Of a DNA stretch of 64,000 nt, positions 18,229 to 26,880 are shown one piece after another. The notes under the pieces were generated by a model, which saw only the letters and a program-made list of their open reading frames with translations, made no database searches and was not told where the DNA came from. The translations under genes were made by a program, and so were the position numbers. The stretch is from assembly GCF_040566695.1 (NCBI RefSeq), contig NZ_JBEXAE010000009.1, forward strand, positions 35,790-99,789, given 5' to 3'. Position 1 is the first letter of the stretch. Each line of letters opens with the position of its first letter. This DNA is from Sediminicola arcticus (lineage in GTDB: Bacteria > Bacteroidota > Bacteroidia > Flavobacteriales > Flavobacteriaceae).

Positions 18229-20211
18229 ATGGCTAAAGAAAATAATACAAGTCCCAAAAAACCAAAATTCAGTTCTTGGTGGATTTACGGTTTAATTGCT
18301 ATGTTGCTTATTGGTTTTCAATTTTTTGGAAGCGGCAATTTCAATAGTACAAAAAAAACTACTTCATCTGAACTCCAAGAATACTTAAGAAATGGTGATA
18401 TTTCCAAAATTTTGATTATCACTAATACGCGTCAGGCTAAAGTGTTCCTCACCGAGGAAGCTTTAAATAAGGACGTTCATAAGGATGTGGCCGAAAAGGC
18501 TTTTGCACTTACCCAGGGAGTAACCCCACAGTACATATTGGATTATGGGGATTTACAGAACTTTGAGAACGAGATAAAAAATATTAAAAAAGAGAACAAT
18601 CTAGATACCATTGTCGACTACGACACGGAGTCCAACGTTCTTGGCGATTTACTGTTGACCTTATTGCCTTTCGTTCTGATTATTGGTATATGGATCTATT
18701 TGATGAGAAGAATGTCTGGTGGAGCCGGTGGAGGTGCTGGTGGTCAAATTTTCAACATTGGCAAATCCAAGGCTAAACTTTTTGACGAAAAAACAGATAC
18801 AAGAACATCCTTTAAAGATGTCGCAGGTCTTGAAGGGGCAAAAGAAGAAGTAGAAGAAATAGTGGAGTTCCTAAGAAACCCAGACAAATACACTTCTTTA
18901 GGTGGTAAAATTCCAAAAGGTGCTCTTTTGGTAGGGCCTCCTGGAACTGGTAAAACCTTATTGGCAAAAGCTGTTGCAGGTGAAGCGAAAGTTCCTTTCT
19001 TTTCATTGTCAGGTTCAGATTTTGTTGAAATGTTTGTAGGGGTTGGTGCTTCAAGAGTAAGAGATCTTTTCAAGCAGGCAAAGGACAAATCACCCGCCAT
19101 TATTTTTATTGATGAGATAGATGCCATTGGTAGGGCTAGAGGTAAAAATAATTTTACTGGGTCCAATGATGAAAGAGAAAACACGTTGAACCAATTATTA
19201 ACAGAAATGGATGGTTTTGGGACCAATACCAATGTTATCGTTTTGGCAGCCACTAACCGTGCCGACGTTTTGGACAAAGCACTTATGAGGGCAGGTAGGT
19301 TTGATAGACAAATTTATGTTGATCTTCCAGACCTTAATGAGAGAAAAGAAATTTTTGAAGTCCACCTTAGACCCATCAAAACTGCAGAAACTTTGGATCT
19401 TGATTTTCTTGCGAGACAAACACCAGGTTTCTCAGGCGCGGATATAGCTAATGTTTGTAATGAGGCCGCACTTATTGCAGCACGTAAAGAGAAAAAGGCA
19501 GTAACAAAACAAGATTTCTTGGACGCTGTAGATAGGATCGTTGGAGGTCTTGAAAAGAAAAATAAAATTATTACTCCTGGAGAAAAGAGAACCATAGCCT
19601 ATCATGAAGCTGGTCATGCCACCGTAAGTTGGATGCTGGAACATGCAGCTCCCTTGGTAAAGGTTACTATAGTACCTAGAGGACAGTCTTTAGGAGCAGC
19701 ATGGTATTTGCCAGAAGAACGACTTATAGTCAGGCCAGACCAAATGAAGGACGAAATGTGTGCCACTTTAGGCGGAAGAGCCGCGGAAAGGGTCATGTTC
19801 GACAAGATATCAACAGGTGCCTTAAGTGACCTTGAAAAGGTTACCAAACAAGCTAGGGCAATGGTGACTATTTACGGACTTAATGAAAAAATTGGGAACA
19901 TTACTTTCTATGATTCCTCTGGACAGAACGAGTTTGGTTTTTCAAAACCTTATAGCGAAGAAACTGCACAGACCATTGATAGAGAAATTTCCAAATTAAT
20001 AGAGGAACAATACAAGAGGGCAGTTGAACTATTAGAAAAAAATAAAGATAAACTTACCGAATTGGCAGAACGCCTTTTGGAAAAAGAAGTAATCTTCAAA
20101 GACGATTTGGAAAAAATCTTTGGCAAAAGACCATTTGACAAGGAGTTTGATGAAAAAGGGCAAGAAAAAATCAAAAAGGAAGATTTACCAAAAGAAGAAC
20201 TAGAATCTTAG
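18229..20211 (+). CDS. ftsH: ATP-dependent zinc metalloprotease FtsH
   Basis: Membrane-bound hexameric AAA+ protease for quality control of membrane and regulatory proteins. It has 660 residues: a cytoplasmic tail, TM1 near 17-34, a periplasmic domain, TM2 near 143-160, a Gly-rich linker, then the AAA module with Walker A GPPGTGKT near 236-243, Walker B IIFIDEIDAI and the second-region-of-homology Arg residues. The zinc motif HEAGH is near 459-463. The C-terminus is charged and coiled-coil-like. Cotranscribed with rsfS and followed by a hairpin terminator. Confidence 0.97.
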   Translation: MAKENNTSPKKPKFSSWWIYGLIAMLLIGFQFFGSGNFNSTKKTTSSELQEYLRNGDISKILIITNTRQAKVFLTEEALNKDVHKDVAEKAFALTQGVTPQYILDYGDLQNFENEIKNIKKENNLDTIVDYDTESNVLGDLLLTLLPFVLIIGIWIYLMRRMSGGAGGGAGGQIFNIGKSKAKLFDEKTDTRTSFKDVAGLEGAKEEVEEIVEFLRNPDKYTSLGGKIPKGALLVGPPGTGKTLLAKAVAGEAKVPFFSLSGSDFVEMFVGVGASRVRDLFKQAKDKSPAIIFIDEIDAIGRARGKNNFTGSNDERENTLNQLLTEMDGFGTNTNVIVLAATNRADVLDKALMRAGRFDRQIYVDLPDLNERKEIFEVHLRPIKTAETLDLDFLARQTPGFSGADIANVCNEAALIAARKEKKAVTKQDFLDAVDRIVGGLEKKNKIITPGEKRTIAYHEAGHATVSWMLEHAAPLVKVTIVPRGQSLGAAWYLPEERLIVRPDQMKDEMCATLGGRAAERVMFDKISTGALSDLEKVTKQARAMVTIYGLNEKIGNITFYDSSGQNEFGFSKPYSEETAQTIDREISKLIEEQYKRAVELLEKNKDKLTELAERLLEKEVIFKDDLEKIFGKRPFDKEFDEKGQEKIKKEDLPKEELES

Positions 20212-20215
20212 AAAC

Positions 20216-20249
20216 AAAAGACGTGTTATTACACGTCTTTTGCTTTACT
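20216..20249 (+). terminator. Hairpin after ftsH
   Basis: A perfect 11-bp stem AAAAGACGTGT/ACACGTCTTTT with a TATT loop, followed by a broken T run. It begins 5 bp after the ftsH stop; because downstream genes follow closely, it may only partly terminate. Confidence 0.75.
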
Positions 20250-20282
20250 TTATGCCATAAATTGAAGATCGTATAAACAATC

Positions 20283-20894
20283 ATGGGTCTATTTGATAAA
20301 CTATTTGGGGGAGGAAAGAAGAAGGTTTCAAAAGAAACTACTGAAACCAGAGGGTTACATATGCCTGACCTCAACATTCCTGTAGACGAAAAATTTACGA
20401 TTCACTTCAAAAAGAACGGCGGTAAATTTTTATACTGTGATTCCTTTTCAGAAATAACAGAGACTCTGGACAATATTATCGTTGAAAATCAATGGCAAGA
20501 CAGCGCCTTCCTTTCCATAGATGACAGATTGAAAGATAGATTTTCCAAGCAAGGTCTTATATTTACAGAAAGTCCAAGTAAAAGCAACGTATTTTTCACC
20601 ACCTGTGAGCAGTTAATAGCCCAAAATGGTTCTATCTTAGTCTGCTCTAACCAATTAAAAGAGTACAAACTGCACGATTTACCAGAAAACCTTATTGTTT
20701 TTGCCACGACCAGTCAACTCGTAGATTCTATCGGTGAAGGTCTAAAAAATATAAAGAAAAAATATAAAAACAGCATTCCGGCCAATATTACGACCATAAA
20801 ACATTTTCAGTCCAATATAGAGGACAAAGATGATTTCCTCTCTTACGGAAGTAGTTCAAAAAATCTATATCTTTTACTTCTGGAAGACCTTTAA
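20283..20894 (+). CDS. LUD-domain protein (LutC-like)
   Basis: A 203-residue protein with the LUD fold named after lactate-utilisation proteins LutB/LutC. Visible features: GLFDKLFGGGKKK at the N-terminus, FFTTCEQLIAQNGSILVCS (the core motif containing the conserved Asn/Gly turn) and IVFATTSQLV. Known LutC works with LutA and LutB, neither of which is nearby, so a lactate role is not supported here. It sits between ftsH and cdsA; cdsA starts 3 bp after its stop. Function unknown. Confidence 0.78.
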   Translation: MGLFDKLFGGGKKKVSKETTETRGLHMPDLNIPVDEKFTIHFKKNGGKFLYCDSFSEITETLDNIIVENQWQDSAFLSIDDRLKDRFSKQGLIFTESPSKSNVFFTTCEQLIAQNGSILVCSNQLKEYKLHDLPENLIVFATTSQLVDSIGEGLKNIKKKYKNSIPANITTIKHFQSNIEDKDDFLSYGSSSKNLYLLLLEDL

Positions 20895-20896
20895 CT

Positions 20897-21700
20897 ATGA
20901 GAGAAATCCTTAGACGCCTAATTACGGGTGTCGTCTATGTCTTTTTATTACTTTCTGCTATTTTCCTTAGCTCGGACGCCTTTGATTTCTTGTTTATGGC
21001 CTTCGGACTAGCTTGTTTACACGAGTATAAGCGAATTGTAAAACTAAAAGGGTACCATATCTATTTAGCATATTTAATCCTTTGGTGGGCCTTTATTTAT
21101 ATTATTCAGGATAAAGTAGTCATCAATATTTTGATGTTACTAACTATTACTATTAATTTTGCACTGCTGGTATTTCTATTCACTAAAAAAGAAACCAAAT
21201 TCAACACTGTGCAAAAATTCCTTTTTGGATTATTTTATATTGGTGGAGGTTGCATTTTTCTTACGATGATACCGTATAAGGACGACGAGTTTGCACAGTT
21301 TTTGATAATGGGTATTTTTATACTAATTTGGGTAAACGATTCTTTTGCCTACTTGGTAGGTAAAAGCATTGGCAGGACAAAACTATACCCCGCAGTTTCC
21401 CCAAAAAAAACAGTGGAAGGTGCTTTGGGAGGCCTTGTTTTCGCATTGGTTGCCGCGTACATTATGTCCTCTTATGAGACCAACCTCTCTCTTAAGGAAT
21501 GGTTGATCTTAGCAATAGTCATTGTTGTAACTGGAAGTCTGGGGGACTTGGTAGAATCCAAATTCAAAAGAAGCGCGGGAGTCAAGGATAGTGGTGCTAT
21601 TTTACCCGGCCATGGAGGCATGTTGGATAGGTTAGACAGTTTGGTCTTTGCAGCCCCATTTGCTTATTTAACGTTAAATATATTTTCATATGTTTCATAA
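20897..21700 (+). CDS. cdsA: Phosphatidate cytidylyltransferase
   Basis: Makes CDP-diacylglycerol from phosphatidic acid and CTP in the inner membrane, the entry point of phospholipid synthesis. It has 267 residues, six to eight hydrophobic helices, and the complete C-terminal signature from SKFKRSAGVKDSG through PGHGGMLDRLDS. The gene overlaps psd by 11 bp, which suggests translational coupling of two steps of phosphatidylethanolamine synthesis. Confidence 0.95.
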   Translation: MREILRRLITGVVYVFLLLSAIFLSSDAFDFLFMAFGLACLHEYKRIVKLKGYHIYLAYLILWWAFIYIIQDKVVINILMLLTITINFALLVFLFTKKETKFNTVQKFLFGLFYIGGGCIFLTMIPYKDDEFAQFLIMGIFILIWVNDSFAYLVGKSIGRTKLYPAVSPKKTVEGALGGLVFALVAAYIMSSYETNLSLKEWLILAIVIVVTGSLGDLVESKFKRSAGVKDSGAILPGHGGMLDRLDSLVFAAPFAYLTLNIFSYVS

Positions 21701-22358
21701 AGAAGGTCAAAAAATCATTTTAATTACTTTTTTGATTGTTGCCTCAATTAGTCTTTTGGCCCATTTTTTTATTGACATAACCTGGCTAAGACTTGCTATA
21801 CAAATCTTTGTCCTTTTTATTTTAGTGATGATCCTACAATTTTTTAGAAACCCCAAAAGAAAGGTTGTCAAAAATTTTGATGAGATTTTAGCACCTGTAG
21901 ATGGTAAAGTTGTTGTTATTGAAGAAGTAGAAGAAACAGAATTCTTTAAGGACAAAAGAAAACAGGTATCTATTTTCATGTCCCCTATTAATGTTCATGT
22001 AACCCGCTACCCAGTTAGTGGAACGATTAAATACTCCAAATACCATCCAGGAAAATATTTAGTCGCTTGGCATCCAAAAGCGAGTACTGAAAACGAACGA
22101 ACCACAGTTGTCATAAGAACTCCAAAATTTGGTGACATTTTATACAGACAGATCGCCGGGGCAATGGCCAAAAGAATTGTTAATTATGCCATTGAAGGTG
22201 AGAGTGTTCGGCAGGGTGAAGATGGTGGTTTTATTAAATTTGGTTCTAGAGTAGATTTGTTCTTACCTTTAGATTGTCCCATTACCGTAAAATTGAACCA
22301 AAAAGTTACAGGAGCCAAGACCTGTATTGCCATACTTAAAAGTCAGGATGACGAGTGA
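21690..22358 (+). CDS. psd: Phosphatidylserine decarboxylase, short membrane-anchored form
   Basis: Converts phosphatidylserine to phosphatidylethanolamine using a pyruvoyl group made by self-cleavage. It has 222 residues with two N-terminal hydrophobic helices (about 8-24 and 28-46). Conserved stretches are APVDGKVVVIEEV, MSPINVHVTRYPVSG and, near the C-terminus, the cleavage site in IKFGSRVDLFLP (between Gly and Ser). Overlaps cdsA at its 5' end and the acyl-CoA-binding protein at its 3' end. Confidence 0.94.
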   Translation: MFHKEGQKIILITFLIVASISLLAHFFIDITWLRLAIQIFVLFILVMILQFFRNPKRKVVKNFDEILAPVDGKVVVIEEVEETEFFKDKRKQVSIFMSPINVHVTRYPVSGTIKYSKYHPGKYLVAWHPKASTENERTTVVIRTPKFGDILYRQIAGAMAKRIVNYAIEGESVRQGEDGGFIKFGSRVDLFLPLDCPITVKLNQKVTGAKTCIAILKSQDDE

Positions 22359-22614
22359 TAAATTAAATATTAAATTTTCCAAGGCAGTAGCCTTTGTGAA
22401 CGACTTTACGGAACCTCTCCCTGCTGATCTTCTATTAAAGCTTTACGCCTATTACCGCATTGCAAATGAGAATTTCAACCACCCCGGAAGCAGCACTCCT
22501 CTAATCAACGCTTTTAAGTCAAATGCACTTATACAAGCTCAGAATGTAAAACCAAAACAGGCCATGAAACTCTATATTGCCCTTGTTGATAAGGAACTTA
22601 GGAATAAGGTGTAG
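22348..22614 (+). CDS. Acyl-CoA-binding protein
   Basis: An 88-residue protein of the ACBP family, four helices binding long-chain acyl-CoA. The start MTSDKLNIKF is chosen because codons upstream lie inside psd; it overlaps psd by 11 bp. Family features: LLKLYAYYRIANEN in helix 2 (usually LYxLYKQA), NAFKSNALIQAQNVKPKQAMKLYIALVDKE in helices 3-4. ACBPs are common in eukaryotes and patchy in bacteria. Its place at the end of a cdsA-psd run suggests handling of acyl chains for phospholipids. Confidence 0.88.
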   Translation: MTSDKLNIKFSKAVAFVNDFTEPLPADLLLKLYAYYRIANENFNHPGSSTPLINAFKSNALIQAQNVKPKQAMKLYIALVDKELRNKV

Positions 22615-22635
22615 TTCTACTTTCAAATCGAATGT

Positions 22636-23922
22636 TTAAGCAACAATAGGAGCATCTAGCTTTTCTTTATCCAAATAAGTAAAGTATATTCCACAAAATA
22701 TGGTGGCCAAAAAATAACCCATCATCACAAATTTACCAATAGGCATAAGGCCGTTGACCCCAAACCAATCCCCGCTATAAAGGATAAACCCAAGACCAAA
22801 CAATCCTCTTGCCACTTCAATATAAATAGCAATTTTACTCCTATCCATTAAGGAAGAATATCCATAAATGCCCACAAGTACAAAAGCGCCGAATAGCAAT
22901 AGCCCTTCAAAACCAATATTACTATAATTATAAAGCATAAATAGTAAAAGAAGTACACTGAATAACAATTGAAAAATTATATAGCCCTTAAGCTTCAAAG
23001 ATGCTGCTGTATTATATCTTTTAAATTGATAAACATCCTCTATTATGGTTATGGGATATTTTTCTATAACATCTATTGGCCTCCATCCCGTAGGCATAAA
23101 CCAAATTCTTATTTTATCCCAATAGTTGCTAGTTCTCCAAGCGTCCTTTAACAAGTTCCAAAAATGTTGAAAATTAATATGCACCGGATTCCATGTTGCA
23201 GCCTGTTTTAAAACCCCATATTGAGGTGGCGTATCTTCCATTTCTTCCTGAAAAGTTCCAAACATCCGGTCCCAAACAGACAAAATCTGACCGAGGTTTT
23301 TGTCGATATACTCTGGATTAATAGCATGATGAACCCTATGCTGGGAAGGTGTTACCAAAACGTATTCTACCCAACCCATTTTACCAATATGTTGGGTATG
23401 ATACCAAAATTGGGCAAATAAATGTACTGGAGCCAAAATAGCTATTACTTTATAAGGCACACCCAATAGTGCCGCTGGTAACAATAGGATAGAGAAATAC
23501 CCAATAAGATTGGATATCGGTTGTCTCAGAGCGCAGGCAAGATTAAATTCCTCACTACTGTGATGAATGACATGTTGATTCCAGAAGATATTTATTTTAT
23601 GACTTAGTCTGTGGTTCCAGTAGCCCGCAAAATCCAAGATTATAAAAGCTACCAACCAAACCACCCACGAAGCTCTGATCTCTGTAATAGCCAAATGTTC
23701 CAATAAAAAAGGATAACTAATAACAATAAAGGCAAGACCAAGGGAATCCTTAATGATATTGGTAAGCCCTGAACTGATGCTCGAAACTGTATCCATGACC
23801 TTGTACATCTGATTCTTTATGAAATACCCATAGGATATTTCTACCGACAGAAGAATAATAAAAAAAGGAATAGCATATAACAATGCCTTGGCATAGGTTT
23901 CCATAGCAGGATACTGTTTCAA
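22636..23922 (-). CDS. Fatty acid hydroxylase/sterol desaturase family membrane protein
   Basis: A 428-residue di-iron membrane oxygenase. The histidine clusters that hold the iron are visible: HRLSH near residue 103, HVIHHSSEEF near 118, HTQHIG near 176 and HRVHHAINPEYIDKN near 195. Multiple membrane helices lie at the N-terminus and four or so at the C-terminus. The arrangement resembles alkylglycerol monooxygenase (TMEM195) relatives. The lipid substrate is unknown. It is convergent with the acyl-CoA-binding gene. Confidence 0.87.
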   Translation of the reverse strand: MKQYPAMETYAKALLYAIPFFIILLSVEISYGYFIKNQMYKVMDTVSSISSGLTNIIKDSLGLAFIVISYPFLLEHLAITEIRASWVVWLVAFIILDFAGYWNHRLSHKINIFWNQHVIHHSSEEFNLACALRQPISNLIGYFSILLLPAALLGVPYKVIAILAPVHLFAQFWYHTQHIGKMGWVEYVLVTPSQHRVHHAINPEYIDKNLGQILSVWDRMFGTFQEEMEDTPPQYGVLKQAATWNPVHINFQHFWNLLKDAWRTSNYWDKIRIWFMPTGWRPIDVIEKYPITIIEDVYQFKRYNTAASLKLKGYIIFQLLFSVLLLLFMLYNYSNIGFEGLLLFGAFVLVGIYGYSSLMDRSKIAIYIEVARGLFGLGFILYSGDWFGVNGLMPIGKFVMMGYFLATIFCGIYFTYLDKEKLDAPIVA

Positions 23923-23992
23923 TAGTCCTAAATATACTAAAATACTTTTTTATGGTTATTATATATTTTCTTACTTAAATACTATCTTGTAT

Positions 23993-24535
23993 TTAACTTA
24001 CTTTTAAAATAAACCCCTGATCATGGACATTCTCAATTTTTATACGGACATCTTTGCTGAGATAGCCACGTAAATGAGATATAAATACATTTAGGCTCTT
24101 TCTATTAAAGTAATCACTTCCCCCATAAATGGATAAGAATCTCCTTATGGGTGCAGAGTTTGTTTTGATGGTTCACTAAATAAACCAAAAGCTCGTTCTC
24201 TCTACCCGTTAATGATAAAATCTCTTTATCAAAAATCAATTCCTGGTTGACACTGTTAAATTGATATCGGCCAATCGTATAATTTTCTTTTTCTTGTGAA
24301 ACTATGGGTTGTTTTACAAGTCTAGACAACAAATTTTTAATCCGCACCACAAGTTCCTCTTCGTCAATTGGTTTTTTGAGATAATCCAAAGCCCCCAAGG
24401 CAAAACCCTTCAACACATCAACTTTGAATGATCGGGCCGTTAAGAAAATAAAAGGAAGCTCGGGAGCTATAACCTGAATTTTTTCTGCCAGCGTAAAACT
24501 ATCCATTTCAGGCATCATGACATCCAAGATAGCTT
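23993..24535 (-). pseudogene. OmpR-type response regulator, truncated and frameshifted
   Basis: The receiver domain begins abruptly at the phosphoacceptor segment ILDVMMPEMD; the N-terminal acidic residues and about 45 residues are missing. The domain then runs through FIFLTARS and DYLKKPID into a winged-helix output domain (LTGRENELLVYLV). At LWG a G5 tract shifts the frame; the correct continuation (SDYFNRKSLNVFISHLRGYL ... GFILKVS) is intact in the other frame to the stop at 23993. So the gene has both a 5' deletion at a transposase junction and a frameshift. Confidence 0.88.
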
Positions 24536-24804
24536 TCCACAACAAGCTTTTCGAGATCCTTTTTGATAAGGAGGTCTTTAAGTTGTTTCAGCTTTTTCTG
24601 AAGGGCTTTGATACAGCTTATTTCATCATTTGTTTGCGCGGTTACACAGGTGTTCATTAAATCCTTGTGGTCATACTTTTTGAACCATTGATTAATAGTA
24701 CTGGCTTGCACTCCGTACGTTAATCCAATTTGTCTTTTGGAGTGGTTACCTTTGGCAAGTTCTGCCAATACTTTGAGTTTAAAGCTTTCGCTGTAACGTC
24801 TCAT
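24508..24804 (-). pseudogene. Truncated IS3-type transposase OrfA
   Basis: The N-terminus MRRYSESFKLKVLAELAKG followed by SKRQIGLTYGVQASTINQW is the helix-turn-helix opening of IS3-family OrfA. A leucine-rich coiled coil follows (LQKKLKQLKDLLIKKDLEKL). After LVVESYLG the frame runs into the response regulator sequence and stops. No OrfB, and therefore no DDE domain, is present. Confidence 0.82.
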
Positions 24805-24848
24805 GTATCCGTCATTTTTATAAATCTACAATTGATTTTTTGTATACA
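24538..24848 (-). mobile_element. Remnant of an IS3-family insertion sequence
   Basis: Only the left part of the element (OrfA and its short upstream region) remains. The right side is joined to the truncated response regulator and the left side abuts the 3' fragment of an outer-membrane protein gene. The exact left end is not certain; it lies between 24805 and about 24850. I could not identify both terminal inverted repeats, as expected if the right end is deleted. Confidence 0.65.
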
Positions 24849-24850
24849 TA

Positions 24851-25123
24851 TTTCAGGACGAGTCACTTGGAAACGTCCTATCCATTGAGCCTGGTGTTGC
24901 TTATATGAAAAATAATTTTACTTTAACCCTCAACCTTCCGTTTGCTTTACGAAGGGAAGGTCCTCAAAGTGTTACAGACAGACAAACAGAGATAGCCACT
25001 GGTCAGCCAAGAAGCGGTGATGCCGCCTTTGCTGATTATCTTATAAATTTGGGGATATCTTATAGATTTTCCAAAAAACAGACTCTTGAACTGGATCCGT
25101 CCCTTCAGGATACGTTTAAGTAA
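24851..25123 (+). pseudogene. 3' fragment of an outer-membrane beta-barrel protein gene
   Basis: The frame opens next to the IS remnant without a plausible start and reads DESLGNVLSIEPGVAYMKNN, then FTLTLNLPFALRREGPQSV, ending with ISYRFSKKQTLELDPSLQ. Alternating strands and an aromatic-ended final strand fit the C-terminal end of a beta-barrel. Internal Met codons allow a 72-codon open frame, but it would lack a signal peptide, so a broken gene is more likely. Confidence 0.65.
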
Positions 25124-25135
25124 ATCAACTTAATG

Positions 25136-26707
25136 CTACCAATCTATTGGCCTGTAATCTTTTAGAAACTTGCCTGTCCAATGCTTACCAGTATTAATTC
25201 CATCAATTAAAGGATCCAATACTCTGGCAGCTCCATCAACTATATCAAGCGGAGGTTGAAAATCATGAACCTCCACTTTTCTTTTGGAAAGTTCCACTGG
25301 ATCTTCATCGGTTACCCAACCTGTGTCAACTGCATTCATATATACACCGTCCTTGGCAAAATCGAGAGCAGAAGTATGGGTCATCATGTTTAAGGCCGCT
25401 TTCGCCATATTAGTGTGCGGATGACGGTCTTCCTTGTAAAAACGATGGAATTTACCTTCCATGGCTGATACATTGATAATATGCTTTTTCCCCGTGTTTT
25501 CCTGACGCATCAATCTAGACAGTCTATTGCACAAAACAAAAGGGGCTATGGCATTGACCAGCTGAACCTCTATCATTTCAGGAGTTTCTATTTCCCCTAA
25601 TTTTAAGCGCCAGCTATTGGTCTTTCTCAAATCTACTTGCTGCAAATCTGCATCTAACTCCCCTTCAGGAAATACTTCTTTAGCAGAAAGTGAATTATCG
25701 AAACTATAAGGTATTTGTGATAATTTGGCAGAAGCACGTATTCCGATTCCAGGTTCCGGAGCATGCCAAGTGACTGGTAAGGCGTTATTCTCTTCGGAGG
25801 AAGCCCCTATCCCTAATGACTTTAACTCTTGTAAACAATAATTATGATCGGATAATACTTCTTTTGCAAATTTCGGTAATGACTCAAAAGGAATCTCCTC
25901 GTTAATCATTAGATGCTGATAAAACCCTGCAGGTCTCCTTACCGTCTGAGCTGCATTATTAATCAGAATATCCAATCTATCGTATTGTTGTTCTATGAAA
26001 TTGCAGAAAATTTCCACACTCGGGATATGACGTAAGTCCAGACCATGGATCTTTAGTCGATCTCCCCATTGCATAAAATCCTCTTCTTTTGAAAAACGCA
26101 AGGCTGCATCCACTGGAAAACGTGTAGTAGCAATTACTGTTGCTCCAGAGCGTAAAAGAATTAAAGCAATATGGTATCCTATTTTTAAGCGTGATCCAGT
26201 AACTAAAGCGACTTGGCCAGTAAGCTCCGCCGTTTGAAATCGTTTGGCATAATTGAAGTCCCCACAATCCTGACACATAGTGTCATAAAAATGGTGCAAT
26301 TTGGTGTAGACCGTTTTACAGACATAACAATTTCTTGGTGATTCCAATTCCCTTTCTTCTAACTGCTCCTTTGAAGGAGCCGCCAATAATTTGGGAGCCA
26401 CAAATACTGTTGCCTCCCTTGCACTCCGTATTCCTGTTTCTTTACGGGCATGTTTGTCCCGTTCTATCATTTTTCTTTTGGTTGCTTTGGCAGAATCTTT
26501 TTTGCGTTGTTTAAATTCATGCCTGTCAGGTCTGGAAAGGGTTCCTGCTGCTTTCAACAGTGCCACCCTTTTATCTTCTGGCAATTCCAATATCTGATGC
26601 GCATTGTCCACCAATCTATCCAAAATAGAAATACACTGTTCTATTTCCTTAAGACTCACCTCAGAAGTCATCAATTTCTTTAGCTCTTTTGGGTTTATAA
26701 TACTCAT
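25136..26707 (-). CDS. Zinc-ribbon SDR-family protein with altered active site
   Basis: A 523-residue protein. The first 120 residues are charged and helical. A CxxC...CxxC zinc ribbon follows near 127-150 (NCYVCKTVY ... MCQDCGDF). Then comes a short-chain dehydrogenase domain with ALVTGSRLKIGYHIA as the NAD(P) loop (TGxxxxxG type) and LDILINNAAQT. Ser is kept in INVSAMEG, but the usual YxxxK is TNMAK: Lys kept, Tyr replaced by Thr. A loop of about 100 residues splits the domain after INNAAQ. The function, possibly non-enzymatic, is unknown. It stands alone, convergent with the barrel fragment. Confidence 0.82.
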   Translation of the reverse strand: MSIINPKELKKLMTSEVSLKEIEQCISILDRLVDNAHQILELPEDKRVALLKAAGTLSRPDRHEFKQRKKDSAKATKRKMIERDKHARKETGIRSAREATVFVAPKLLAAPSKEQLEERELESPRNCYVCKTVYTKLHHFYDTMCQDCGDFNYAKRFQTAELTGQVALVTGSRLKIGYHIALILLRSGATVIATTRFPVDAALRFSKEEDFMQWGDRLKIHGLDLRHIPSVEIFCNFIEQQYDRLDILINNAAQTVRRPAGFYQHLMINEEIPFESLPKFAKEVLSDHNYCLQELKSLGIGASSEENNALPVTWHAPEPGIGIRASAKLSQIPYSFDNSLSAKEVFPEGELDADLQQVDLRKTNSWRLKLGEIETPEMIEVQLVNAIAPFVLCNRLSRLMRQENTGKKHIINVSAMEGKFHRFYKEDRHPHTNMAKAALNMMTHTSALDFAKDGVYMNAVDTGWVTDEDPVELSKRKVEVHDFQPPLDIVDGAARVLDPLIDGINTGKHWTGKFLKDYRPIDW

Positions 26708-26880
26708 ATAATCAGGATTATTCCAATCTTTTAAAACGGTGCAAATGTACAGTTAAAATCAACTTCATTGGCGATAAAAACAAATCAATATATGTATTAA
26801 GAAATTGTATTTATTACCTTGAAGAAGCTGCTCTGGAAGATTATCTTAGATTGAAATAAAATTGAGGCTATCCTTGTTTT

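Noticed and set aside
24905..25123. Intact small protein of 72 residues next to the IS remnant
   Set aside because: The frame continues upstream of the ATG into barrel-like sequence, and the product would have no signal peptide. It is better read as a gene fragment.
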